NCBI RefSeq assembly: GCF_900312745.1
Contig: NZ_OMPD01000009.1
Coordinates: forward strand, 434,001-498,000
DNA from: Aquimarina sp. AU58
GTDB lineage: Bacteria > Bacteroidota > Bacteroidia > Flavobacteriales > Flavobacteriaceae
Reading direction: 5' to 3'
Length of the DNA: 64,000 nt
This document shows, piece after piece, positions 20,167 to 28,361 of this stretch. Under the pieces are notes generated by a model, which was not told the DNA's origin, did no database searches, and saw only the letters and a list, made by a program, of their open reading frames with translations. The first letter of the stretch is position 1; each line of letters starts with the position of its first letter. Position numbers and translations under genes: made by a program.

Positions 20167-23100
20167 TTAGTTTATTATAAACATATCATTATAATTATCT
20201 TTATAAATACTATGCAATTGTTCTAAGGAGACTTTTTGTAAGGTCTTAATAATCTTTGTTTTGTTATAGAGTGTAACAGTATAGGAAGTAAAATCACTAT
20301 TTGCTTTGACTTCCATTCCATACTTTGGTTGGGCATTTTTATCAAATGTTAAGAGGCATACAAATTGCTTCTTGGTGAAATCACTGTTAAACCAACTATT
20401 ATCTACTTTATGATTACTGGATTCTTCACGATTACTGAATTTTTCTTTTGTAGACAGCAATTCTTCTTTAAAATGGGCGAACATATATTCTTTTTTGTGT
20501 ATGTACAAGGATAGTTTATGAAAGAGTTGTAGTGTATAATTATCATGTTGATCATTTTCTATTTGTTGTATTTTTTCATCATCCCAGATGGTAGAAACAT
20601 GAGTAAATACTTCCTGAGTTTGTATATCATTATCTTTTATATAGGTATATTGTAGTTTGGTTTCAGGGTTTTTATTGATTTTTTGCTCTATTAAAATTTG
20701 ACCTTGATGATTTTTTAATCTTAATATATTGTTTGTATTCGTTATAGAAAATTTAAAAGGCTCTGTAATAGAATATCCATCATCCTTTGAGCTAAGCACA
20801 AATATTCTATCACGAAATATTCTTGGGAACCCTATTGTAATAGTGTCGATTTCTCCATTTTTTATATGAGATCTAGTTATAATTTGATCACTATCCTTTT
20901 TTTCATATACGTACTCATATCCATTATAAATACTACCATTTTTGTAGATAGATTTTGTAGTTAGATTGATGAGCGTATTTTCTTCTTCTTCTTCTTCTTC
21001 TTTATTGTTTACTACAGGTAAAGAATGTTGAAATATCTTTTCTCCATTTTCGTACTGATCTACTGCCATAAAGTCTTTTACAGTAAAATATCCATGAAAG
21101 GGCTTTCCTTTTTTATAAATCCCTTTAATATTATTTTGCCCATTAACAAAAATACTATCATAGGCCACAGATTGGATCACGCCTTTTTTATAGATTTCTG
21201 TTATTGTATACTCAAACTTTTTTCTATGTTTTCGAATTTGCTCTCCATGAAGTTTTCCTTTAGCATACGAAGTCTTATTTCCATCATGATCTGTCATAAA
21301 CCCATTATAGGGTTTTCCTTTTTTGTAATATATTTTTTGATGTAATTTTCTTTTGTCATCATCATCATAAACACGCTCTCCATTTATATATTGTATTGTT
21401 TGATATCGTTTTCCTTCGGTATGAAAAAACACACATTCTCCATCTACGACATCTGCTTTTGCATGATAGTACCCCACAAATCCTTCCTTCATATTAGGGT
21501 TTCCGTATTTATAATCGGAATAAAAATAATAGTTTTGTTTTCCTTCTTCTAGGCCATTTATAATATGTTGTATTTTGTAAGTGAACCATATAGGTCTAGG
21601 GTATTCCTTGTTGTATCCTATATCATCATCTGATATGAGAAATGTGCCTTGGTCTTTTTTTCCATCTTTATAGGTGCCTTTTGCAATGATTTTGATTTCT
21701 TTCTTATGGTCGTCATTATATTGTAGTTTAACTACACGTTTTTCTCCATATATTTTTCCTGCTTTATAGGTGTAGTTATATTGCCGATCTAATTGATGGT
21801 ACGGGATAGAGTCGGTATATGTATTATAATTACCTTCATAACGTTTATCATCTTTATAAATAAGTACATTTTTGAGTTGGCGATCTTTGGTATATGTTGC
21901 ACTTTCTCCATTTTTTTTACCATTTTTTAGATGATAATATGAGGTGATAATGCCTTTTTCAGTATTATAAACCTGCTGTATTCCTTCTTTTTGACCATTA
22001 GATACTGTAGCAATGGTAATCTCTGCGGCCTTTAATTCAAAATAGTTTTCATAAAATACAAAAGTTCCTTCATTTCGATTACCATATACATAGTTCCCTT
22101 CAGCAATGATCTTTCCTTTGTGTTTTAGATATTCTTTTCCGTGTTTAACTCCTCGCTTATAAGTAACAAATACTTCATAGTTGTTTGCATATAGAGGGTA
22201 TAGGTAAAATGTACCTTCATAAGGTTTATTACCTTTATATGTTCCTTGAGTTACTAATGTTCCTTTTCTATCAAAATGAGATGTTTCATATCCATTTTCT
22301 GTATACGAGGTAATCTCTTTAATACCATTTACATACCCACATTCATTAGCGCTGTAGTAGTTAATTTCTTTTGTGTGAAATAGATCATCATTCGAATAAA
22401 AACTTGGAGTGCCATTATATAAAAGTTCCCCTGTAGAACTGTAATTTGAAATTTCTTCTGCTCCATTAGGCAGGTGTAGTATCGAATATGCCAACTGTGT
22501 TGACCCCACATAGAATTTTTCTTTCTTGACAAGTTTTCTTGCTTTATAGGTTTCAAAACATTGATTTGTTCCTTCCTCAGTCCAACCGTTTTTAGTATAA
22601 TATGAATATACGATCTCTCCTGTTATGCTATATCCTGTACATTGCCCTTCTTGTTCTCCATTGTGATACGTGCATTCTTCTTTTTTTTCGCCAGTTTTAT
22701 AATAGGTAGTAATTATTCCTTCTTTTTTTCCATCTACATACATTCCTTTTTCATAAGTTCTGTCTTCATAAACACTGTTTTTAGGACCTATGGTGAAGGT
22801 ATATTCTCCTTCTCGTTTACCTTCAACGTAATGTTCCTCTAGTATGATGTTCTCATTTTTATCATATTTCGTATATCTACCGTGCATTTCCCCTTTACGA
22901 TAGTGTACTTTAGATTCAATAGTTCTTGTATCACCATAATATTCTATACAAATGCCTTCTGGTAGATTGTTTTTAAATGTTCCTTCTTCAATAATATTAC
23001 CGGTTTCAGTACTATATATGATATATGGGCCATGGTTTTGACCATGCTCATACTGATATTGTTCATGTTTTTTGCCTTTATAATATATTATGTTAGCACC

Positions 23101-23508
23101 ATGCCTTTCCCCATTTAAATAATTTATCTCATATTTTATTTGTGTGTATTCTTCATCTGTAGTATCATCATGCGCCCAATCATATTCAATTACCGCACCT
23201 TCAATTTTTCCATTTTTATAGTGAGCTATAGTATTGATCTGTCGATTCTCGTAATACCAGGTAACTTTTCCTTCAAATTTCTTTTCATTATTTTTATGCG
23301 CCCATCCCGTCATTTGGGGATCGCCATTTATATAAAAATCCTGAATATATACTAAATCCCCTTTCTTTTTTAAGGGTAAGTTACGATAATAGACTGCATT
23401 CTTTTTTGTGGTTTTTTCCCATTCACCATCAAAATAGATTTTACCTTTTTTTTGAGCAATACTCATGAAGGGAATCACAAGCAGTAGAAATAATATTTTT
23501 ATATTCAT
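20167..23508 (-). CDS. Giant MORN-variant repeat secreted protein B
   Basis: This 1113-residue paralogue of the 16538-19801 product has an identical signal peptide and the same repeat order. It differs by an extra repeat module of about 21 residues near the middle (GKRYQTIQYINGERVYDDDD, encoded about 21355-21435), by a run of seven Glu residues near residue 840 where copy A has two, and by a short insertion near the C-terminus. Scattered substitutions are mostly within repeats. It is followed by its own copy of the 3' flank but, unlike gene A, by no strong T-tailed hairpin, so transcription may run on into gene A. The function is unknown. Confidence 0.8.
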   Translation of the reverse strand: MNIKILFLLLVIPFMSIAQKKGKIYFDGEWEKTTKKNAVYYRNLPLKKKGDLVYIQDFYINGDPQMTGWAHKNNEKKFEGKVTWYYENRQINTIAHYKNGKIEGAVIEYDWAHDDTTDEEYTQIKYEINYLNGERHGANIIYYKGKKHEQYQYEHGQNHGPYIIYSTETGNIIEEGTFKNNLPEGICIEYYGDTRTIESKVHYRKGEMHGRYTKYDKNENIILEEHYVEGKREGEYTFTIGPKNSVYEDRTYEKGMYVDGKKEGIITTYYKTGEKKEECTYHNGEQEGQCTGYSITGEIVYSYYTKNGWTEEGTNQCFETYKARKLVKKEKFYVGSTQLAYSILHLPNGAEEISNYSSTGELLYNGTPSFYSNDDLFHTKEINYYSANECGYVNGIKEITSYTENGYETSHFDRKGTLVTQGTYKGNKPYEGTFYLYPLYANNYEVFVTYKRGVKHGKEYLKHKGKIIAEGNYVYGNRNEGTFVFYENYFELKAAEITIATVSNGQKEGIQQVYNTEKGIITSYYHLKNGKKNGESATYTKDRQLKNVLIYKDDKRYEGNYNTYTDSIPYHQLDRQYNYTYKAGKIYGEKRVVKLQYNDDHKKEIKIIAKGTYKDGKKDQGTFLISDDDIGYNKEYPRPIWFTYKIQHIINGLEEGKQNYYFYSDYKYGNPNMKEGFVGYYHAKADVVDGECVFFHTEGKRYQTIQYINGERVYDDDDKRKLHQKIYYKKGKPYNGFMTDHDGNKTSYAKGKLHGEQIRKHRKKFEYTITEIYKKGVIQSVAYDSIFVNGQNNIKGIYKKGKPFHGYFTVKDFMAVDQYENGEKIFQHSLPVVNNKEEEEEEENTLINLTTKSIYKNGSIYNGYEYVYEKKDSDQIITRSHIKNGEIDTITIGFPRIFRDRIFVLSSKDDGYSITEPFKFSITNTNNILRLKNHQGQILIEQKINKNPETKLQYTYIKDNDIQTQEVFTHVSTIWDDEKIQQIENDQHDNYTLQLFHKLSLYIHKKEYMFAHFKEELLSTKEKFSNREESSNHKVDNSWFNSDFTKKQFVCLLTFDKNAQPKYGMEVKANSDFTSYTVTLYNKTKIIKTLQKVSLEQLHSIYKDNYNDMFIIN
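20980..21002 (-). repeat. (TTC)n microsatellite encoding poly-Glu
   Basis: A run of TTC/TCT triplets on the plus strand encodes consecutive Glu residues in MORN protein B; the same place in copy A has only two. The run keeps the frame at any triplet number. This is typical of slipped-strand length change. Confidence 0.7.
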
Positions 23509-23534
23509 TCCTATTTGATTTATTTATGCAATCA

Positions 23535-23542
23535 CAAAAGTA
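23535..23542 (-). promoter_or_regulatory. Candidate -7 promoter element of MORN gene B
   Basis: The minus strand reads TACTTTTG 26 bases before the ATG at 23508, identical in sequence and position to the element of gene A. It fits the TAnnTTTG consensus of Bacteroidota; no -33 box is clear. Confidence 0.35.
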
Positions 23543-23770
23543 AGTTCTATGAAACGAGGAGATACACCCTGGAAACAGTGATTATAACTTCACAGAATAA
23601 GTTTTTTTTGTTTTTTAATAACGGATTATCAACCTTGAAAACATTGAATATGGTATATAATGGTAGGATTGATATATATTTTCAGTTCATAAAACCCTAA
23701 GAGTGTAATTAAATAGCGAGGACAACCATGACATTATCCCCGCTATTACCCAAATCCTGAACTTAACCTA

Positions 23771-23806
23771 ATACCATTTAGTGTAAACTCAAGTGCTAAA
23801 TGGTAT
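23771..23806 (-). terminator. Hairpin just after the giant T9SS gene
   Basis: ATACCATTTAG and CTAAATGGTAT form a perfect 11-bp stem around a 14-nt loop, starting seven bases past the stop at 23813. No long T run follows on the minus strand, so it may be a terminator of weak type or a 3'-end stabilising stem. Confidence 0.5.
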
Positions 23807-23812
23807 ACTTTA

Positions 23813-26800
23813 TTATCGGATTAAAAAACTGCCTTTATATTTTTGTTTGTTATCACCTCTTAAGATGTAATAGTATACACCGGGGATAAGACTTTTGGTT
23901 TCAAAAGTTATACTGTTATTATGCAGTGCCATACGTTCTTGTCGCACTGTTCTTCCTATCATATCGATAACAACCATTTCTATGGTCTCGTGTGTTCCCG
24001 GTACTCTAATCGTAGTTTTATTTCTAAAAGGATTAGGGTAATTAGAAAGCGTAGTCACTGTGATTTGTTCATCTGTTTCTACTTGTGCCATTTGGTCATC
24101 ATTATTTTCTTCCTCATCTTCTGCTACCACAGCTGGTGTCTCGGGATCTAGTTCTGGATCTATTGTTACCGTACTGGTGAATGCAAGATCCGATACTTCT
24201 AAATGAAATGGAGTAAAGTTTTGGTAATCTCCCTGTACAGAAAATACAATACTTCTTACTTTTTTGAAGGCTTCATTTTCTTTATTCCCATTTGTAAAAT
24301 CAGCAAACGAAATGGTATGAGTTGTTTTTTTATCGGTGGCAGCAATTCTATATCTAAGTCTGTTACTCCAGTCTGTAAGGCCTTCGGTTACTAATATCAC
24401 CTCGATATCTCTATCATTATGCATTTCGAACTGTACAGCATCGTAGTCAGATACCGTTAGTGTAAGTTCACCGGCCAGTATATTTCTAAAAAGATTTAGC
24501 GTTTCTTTTACTTCACCATATACCAGTGCATTACGTTCTATAGTATATTCATTTTTTTGAGCTGCTACGTCATGTGTTGTGACTTCAAAATTCTCGATTA
24601 CGACTCCCTGCTCCCGGTAATCAATACCCCAGGGACCATCTGCCAGGTATAATGCATCTAATTGAGCAGAGTTTTCTCCTCTAATAGAGAACCCGATATC
24701 AAATAAATATCCTGTTGCTATAGTGATTTGCTCATGGTATGCTCCTGATAGTGCTACGGTTTCAACCATATTGTGTTCTTTTGATTGTTCGGTCGTTCTA
24801 ATGTTACCATTAAATGTCATATGATGTGCACCTAATTTATTGATGATGTTAAGGGTTAGTTTTCCATCTGTATATGATCCTTTTTCTACAAATACCGTAG
24901 GTACTCTATGGCTCACTTTATGACTACGCATAGGTTTATCGGTTGTAAATGTATCTAAGATGTGATTCGCAATATTGGCTACTTGTGGTACCGATCCACC
25001 CCATACCTGGAAATTTAAATAATCTCCATCTGGGTAGTTACCGATATTCCATAAGCTATAGATTTCGTTTTCAGATTCACCTTTTTTAACCGAGAAGGTT
25101 AGTGCATATTCAATTTGACCCGTAGCTCTTTCTATTCTGGTACTTACTAGCGTATGATTTTTGATAGTTACCGTTCGTACATCTAGTAATTTAGAGCCGT
25201 TTAATCGATCGCATATTGTTTTTGAATGATCATAAATAGAACCTTTGGTCGATGTTGCCAGTGCAGCAGCTACTCTTTCATTTCCTTTATAGTAATCTAC
25301 AGAGAATACAGCTTCTGCATTGGTGATCCCTAATAGATCTTCTGGGCTGGATACATAAGTAGACTCGGTCCCGAATATTCCTGTTTTAGGGAAATAGATA
25401 CTTAAATCTTCATTGTTTGCAGATTTGTATGATTTCGTACCAGGCTGAAATCTTTTTTGACTCTTTTTGGTATTGAAAATGCTGTTTGTTTTTGTTCTGC
25501 TAAAATTACGTTTAGCGATTAAGCTGGCTAAGTCACCGTTACTTTCTAATCCTCCATTATTGGCAGAAGTAACATCGGTAGCGGTATCGATATCAACACA
25601 ATTATCTGTTGAGATCGCTGTATAAGGGCTTGCTGTGATATAGAACAATGCATCGTTAAAATCCTGGTCACAAGAAGCATAATCTCTTCTTATATCTTCA
25701 AAGCCTAATATGATTCTTTCGTTATCGGGATCAGATAATAATACATTATGATATCGTAGGGTAGGGTCTGTTTCTGGATTATAATCCGGATTAGAGTGTA
25801 GCTGCCAGTGTCCTGTTCCTACACAACCGTCTGACCATGCATTGGCTAGTAATACCCATCCTATTCCTGTATTAGGAGGAAAAGTTCCTATTTTTACTTT
25901 ATCACCCACTTCTAATTCGCCACCGCTTCCTACAGCCGATACATTAGGGAAAATAATGGTAATATCTTCTGGCGCGGGTATTGAAGTTGATGGGTTGTTA
26001 ATATCATACGTATAGAATCCCAATGTGTTTTTATATCCTGCTCCTTCTCCTATAAAAGTAACCCATATGTCGGCTTGTTCCTGTACTTCAATATCTGTAT
26101 CATAACCCGAAGAAATATAGTGGGGGTTAAAATCTGGTACCGGGTATCCTTCTGGTAATGCATTATTTACCAAATCGATAGTTTCCTGGCTTACTACATC
26201 CTGCCCGTCTAAATACAGTGGCTTTCCGTTAGAAGAAAAATCACCTAAATAGTTATATCGGTCGCAAATCTCTGGGATAGGGAAACTTGCTGGGGTTTGC
26301 CCTCCGTTTTCTGGAGCAAAACTACTTTTTCTTAAATCAAAACTATCGTCTAATCCATCATTGTCGTTATCAACTCCAGAAAGTGTAGTTTCTGCAACTC
26401 CATCACCATCACTATCATATGCTTCGGTACTATCAGATACACCATTGTTATCAGAATCCGTATCCAGATGATCATAAGCATCGGTACCATCGGTATTTAC
26501 GGTTCCGTTTACCGTTCCTGCATAATCGGGATCAAAGGCATCATCCATACCATCGTTATCTTCATCAATGTTAGATAATCCCTGGTAGTTAGCACTATTT
26601 TGCCCTTCTATGATATCTACAATCCCATCATTATCAGAATCGATATCGTAGCAGTCATATATATTATCATTATCGGTATCTATAAGGATAACGGTATTCC
26701 CTTGATCAGGATCAAATGCATCTGCTAATCCATCGAGATCCGTATCCAGAAAATTGTCATCAGATCCATTGTAGACTCCATCGTTATTGGTGTCTTTATC

Positions 26801-27838
26801 GCCTTGTCCTGCTTCTACAATATCATAGATACCATCGTTATCAGAATCGATATCCAGAAAATCGGGATTACCGTCGCTATCTCTATCAAAAGCATCTTGT
26901 ACTACATTGTCTCCGTTACCACTGATATCATTATCCAGGTAGTTGTACAAATCATCTCCATCACTATCTCCGTAAGGATTTATACCATTACATTCTGCAA
27001 TATTTGTAATCCCATCACCATCACTATCGGCATCCATAGAATCTAAGGCACCGTCTTGATCTTTATCCAGCGGAGAAATACCGTTGGCGCATTTAAAACC
27101 GTCATTAGAGTTTGTGGTCTCGGTAAGATTAAGCAATGTAGCTGTTGGGGTAGCACTTTCGTAATCATTGATTAAGTATAAACCTCCGTTGTTAACAGAT
27201 AAATACAATCTGTTATTAGCATCGGCATATGCTGCACCAAAAGTACCAGTAGGTAGATTGGTTACTGTTTTTTGAGAAAATACGGGTGTTCCCGAAGATA
27301 GATCCCATTTGTATAGTTTTCCTCTACTTCCGCCATAAAAAGCACCATTTATATAGGCGATATCTGCACAAGTACTGGGCGAAGCCTGATCGGCTTCTAC
27401 AACCTCGAAAACGGGAGAAGAAGACCCATCATAGTCTTTTAAGTTTGTTATTTTATGAAATGTTTTTTTATTGTTGTTTTGGTATACCCAAAGGTTTCCG
27501 TCTGCATCTACATCTGCTGCATATCCACCGCCAAAAACTGTAGTCCCGGCAGGAGTTACAGCACCAAGATCGATCACCATATCTTTAGCAATTCTAAGAA
27601 GGTGATTGTCACCTTTCTTAATGGCATACAGGTAATTATCTTCTGGATTATACCCTCCTGCATTATAGGTAGTAGAATAGGTATGTAGTGCATCAGAATA
27701 TGAACCGGTAATGGGGTCATATGCTTTTAAAGATCCAGAGATCACCTGGTAGAAATTACCATCATCACAATCAAAAGGTTGTTGAGCGTATCCAGATAAA
27801 GCTACTAATATAAATATGAGGGTAGTTATTTTTTTCAT
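23813..27838 (-). CDS. Giant TSP3/DUF4114 secreted protein with T9SS sorting domain
   Basis: This 1341-residue protein starts with the signal peptide MKKITTLIFILVALSGYAQ. Residues about 20-250 are a propeller-like region, then about 260-500 carry TSP3-type calcium repeats (DSDGDGI, DIDSDNDG). A DUF4114-like motif (GFEDIRRDY, then DFNDALFYI) lies at about 709-730. The C-terminal 75 residues are a type A T9SS sorting domain (SNYPNPF, VIDMIGRTVRQ, PGVYYYILRG, ending KGSFLIR). It should cross the outer membrane by T9SS and be anchored or released there. It is a full-length paralogue of the gene at 1-3939. A long hairpin lies directly before its start codon. Confidence 0.9.
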   Translation of the reverse strand: MKKITTLIFILVALSGYAQQPFDCDDGNFYQVISGSLKAYDPITGSYSDALHTYSTTYNAGGYNPEDNYLYAIKKGDNHLLRIAKDMVIDLGAVTPAGTTVFGGGYAADVDADGNLWVYQNNNKKTFHKITNLKDYDGSSSPVFEVVEADQASPSTCADIAYINGAFYGGSRGKLYKWDLSSGTPVFSQKTVTNLPTGTFGAAYADANNRLYLSVNNGGLYLINDYESATPTATLLNLTETTNSNDGFKCANGISPLDKDQDGALDSMDADSDGDGITNIAECNGINPYGDSDGDDLYNYLDNDISGNGDNVVQDAFDRDSDGNPDFLDIDSDNDGIYDIVEAGQGDKDTNNDGVYNGSDDNFLDTDLDGLADAFDPDQGNTVILIDTDNDNIYDCYDIDSDNDGIVDIIEGQNSANYQGLSNIDEDNDGMDDAFDPDYAGTVNGTVNTDGTDAYDHLDTDSDNNGVSDSTEAYDSDGDGVAETTLSGVDNDNDGLDDSFDLRKSSFAPENGGQTPASFPIPEICDRYNYLGDFSSNGKPLYLDGQDVVSQETIDLVNNALPEGYPVPDFNPHYISSGYDTDIEVQEQADIWVTFIGEGAGYKNTLGFYTYDINNPSTSIPAPEDITIIFPNVSAVGSGGELEVGDKVKIGTFPPNTGIGWVLLANAWSDGCVGTGHWQLHSNPDYNPETDPTLRYHNVLLSDPDNERIILGFEDIRRDYASCDQDFNDALFYITASPYTAISTDNCVDIDTATDVTSANNGGLESNGDLASLIAKRNFSRTKTNSIFNTKKSQKRFQPGTKSYKSANNEDLSIYFPKTGIFGTESTYVSSPEDLLGITNAEAVFSVDYYKGNERVAAALATSTKGSIYDHSKTICDRLNGSKLLDVRTVTIKNHTLVSTRIERATGQIEYALTFSVKKGESENEIYSLWNIGNYPDGDYLNFQVWGGSVPQVANIANHILDTFTTDKPMRSHKVSHRVPTVFVEKGSYTDGKLTLNIINKLGAHHMTFNGNIRTTEQSKEHNMVETVALSGAYHEQITIATGYLFDIGFSIRGENSAQLDALYLADGPWGIDYREQGVVIENFEVTTHDVAAQKNEYTIERNALVYGEVKETLNLFRNILAGELTLTVSDYDAVQFEMHNDRDIEVILVTEGLTDWSNRLRYRIAATDKKTTHTISFADFTNGNKENEAFKKVRSIVFSVQGDYQNFTPFHLEVSDLAFTSTVTIDPELDPETPAVVAEDEEENNDDQMAQVETDEQITVTTLSNYPNPFRNKTTIRVPGTHETIEMVVIDMIGRTVRQERMALHNNSITFETKSLIPGVYYYILRGDNKQKYKGSFLIR

Positions 27839-27839
27839 T

Positions 27840-27885
27840 TTGATATAGATTTAGGTTTCAGACACCTAAAATTAATCTATATCAA
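27840..27885 (-). promoter_or_regulatory. Long inverted repeat abutting the start codon
   Basis: Outer arms TTGATATAGATT and AATCTATATCAA (12 bp, perfect) enclose inner arms TAGGT and ACCTA with a 7-nt loop and a 5-nt one-sided bulge. The structure ends one base before the ATG at 27838, so in the mRNA it would cover the ribosome-binding region. It could be a translational control hairpin or an operator for a dimeric regulator. The paralogous gene at 1-3939 has no equal structure. Confidence 0.5.
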
Positions 27886-28361
27886 CCCCTTATGTTGGTG
27901 TTATTCGATCAGTGGTAATTTGCTGTAGATGAATGGGTTTTACGAATAGATGAGTTTTTAAACCGGATAATCAATGTCTGAGCCCTTCAGGCCTGTCGAA
28001 GACATTTGAAAATACAAATTTGAAAGCACTTCAGGTCGAGTGCGGCGATGTAACTTAAAAATAATTTTTTTTAGTTCAATAACTCAAAGACTCGGCCTCA
28101 TAGGATATTTATTTGAAAACAGATCTTATCTATCGTTTCTATAAACGCAGCAGTCTTGATTCTAATTCTTCAATGGGTTGTCTCAAGATAATTTATTGAA
28201 CTCATTTAAATGATGAGTATACATTTTCACTTCTTCTAAAATAAAATGTGTACAAAGAATATCATGGAGTAGATTGATAAAAATACATTCTAAGCATTGA
28301 TTTTTTTCCTGTTTTGACTCTTTCAAGATCATTACTATCGATCTAAGAATTCCCATATATC
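27886..28361. other. Intergenic region with GC-rich short repeats
   Basis: No gene is seen. Two short GC-rich blocks (27976-28003 and 28024-28050) contain CTTCAGGCCTGTCGAAG and GCACTTCAGGTCGAGTGC, both partly palindromic and unlike the AT-rich surroundings. They resemble dispersed flavobacterial intergenic repeats built around CTTCGACAGG; only a genome search can confirm it. Confidence 0.4.

Larger units (their letters stand above)
20019..23726 (-). repeat. Tandem direct repeat unit B (about 3.71 kb)
   Basis: This is the second unit of the tandem duplication, holding MORN gene B with near-identical 5' and 3' flanks to unit A. A third partial junction copy (about 38 bp, 23727-23764) closes the array and ends where unique sequence begins. 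The arrangement is what unequal recombination at the short junction repeat would leave. Confidence 0.85.

Noticed and set aside
16538..23508. RHS or T9SS substrate status for the MORN proteins
   Set aside because: No YD repeats and no C-terminal sorting domain are present; repeats are of the MORN-variant type.
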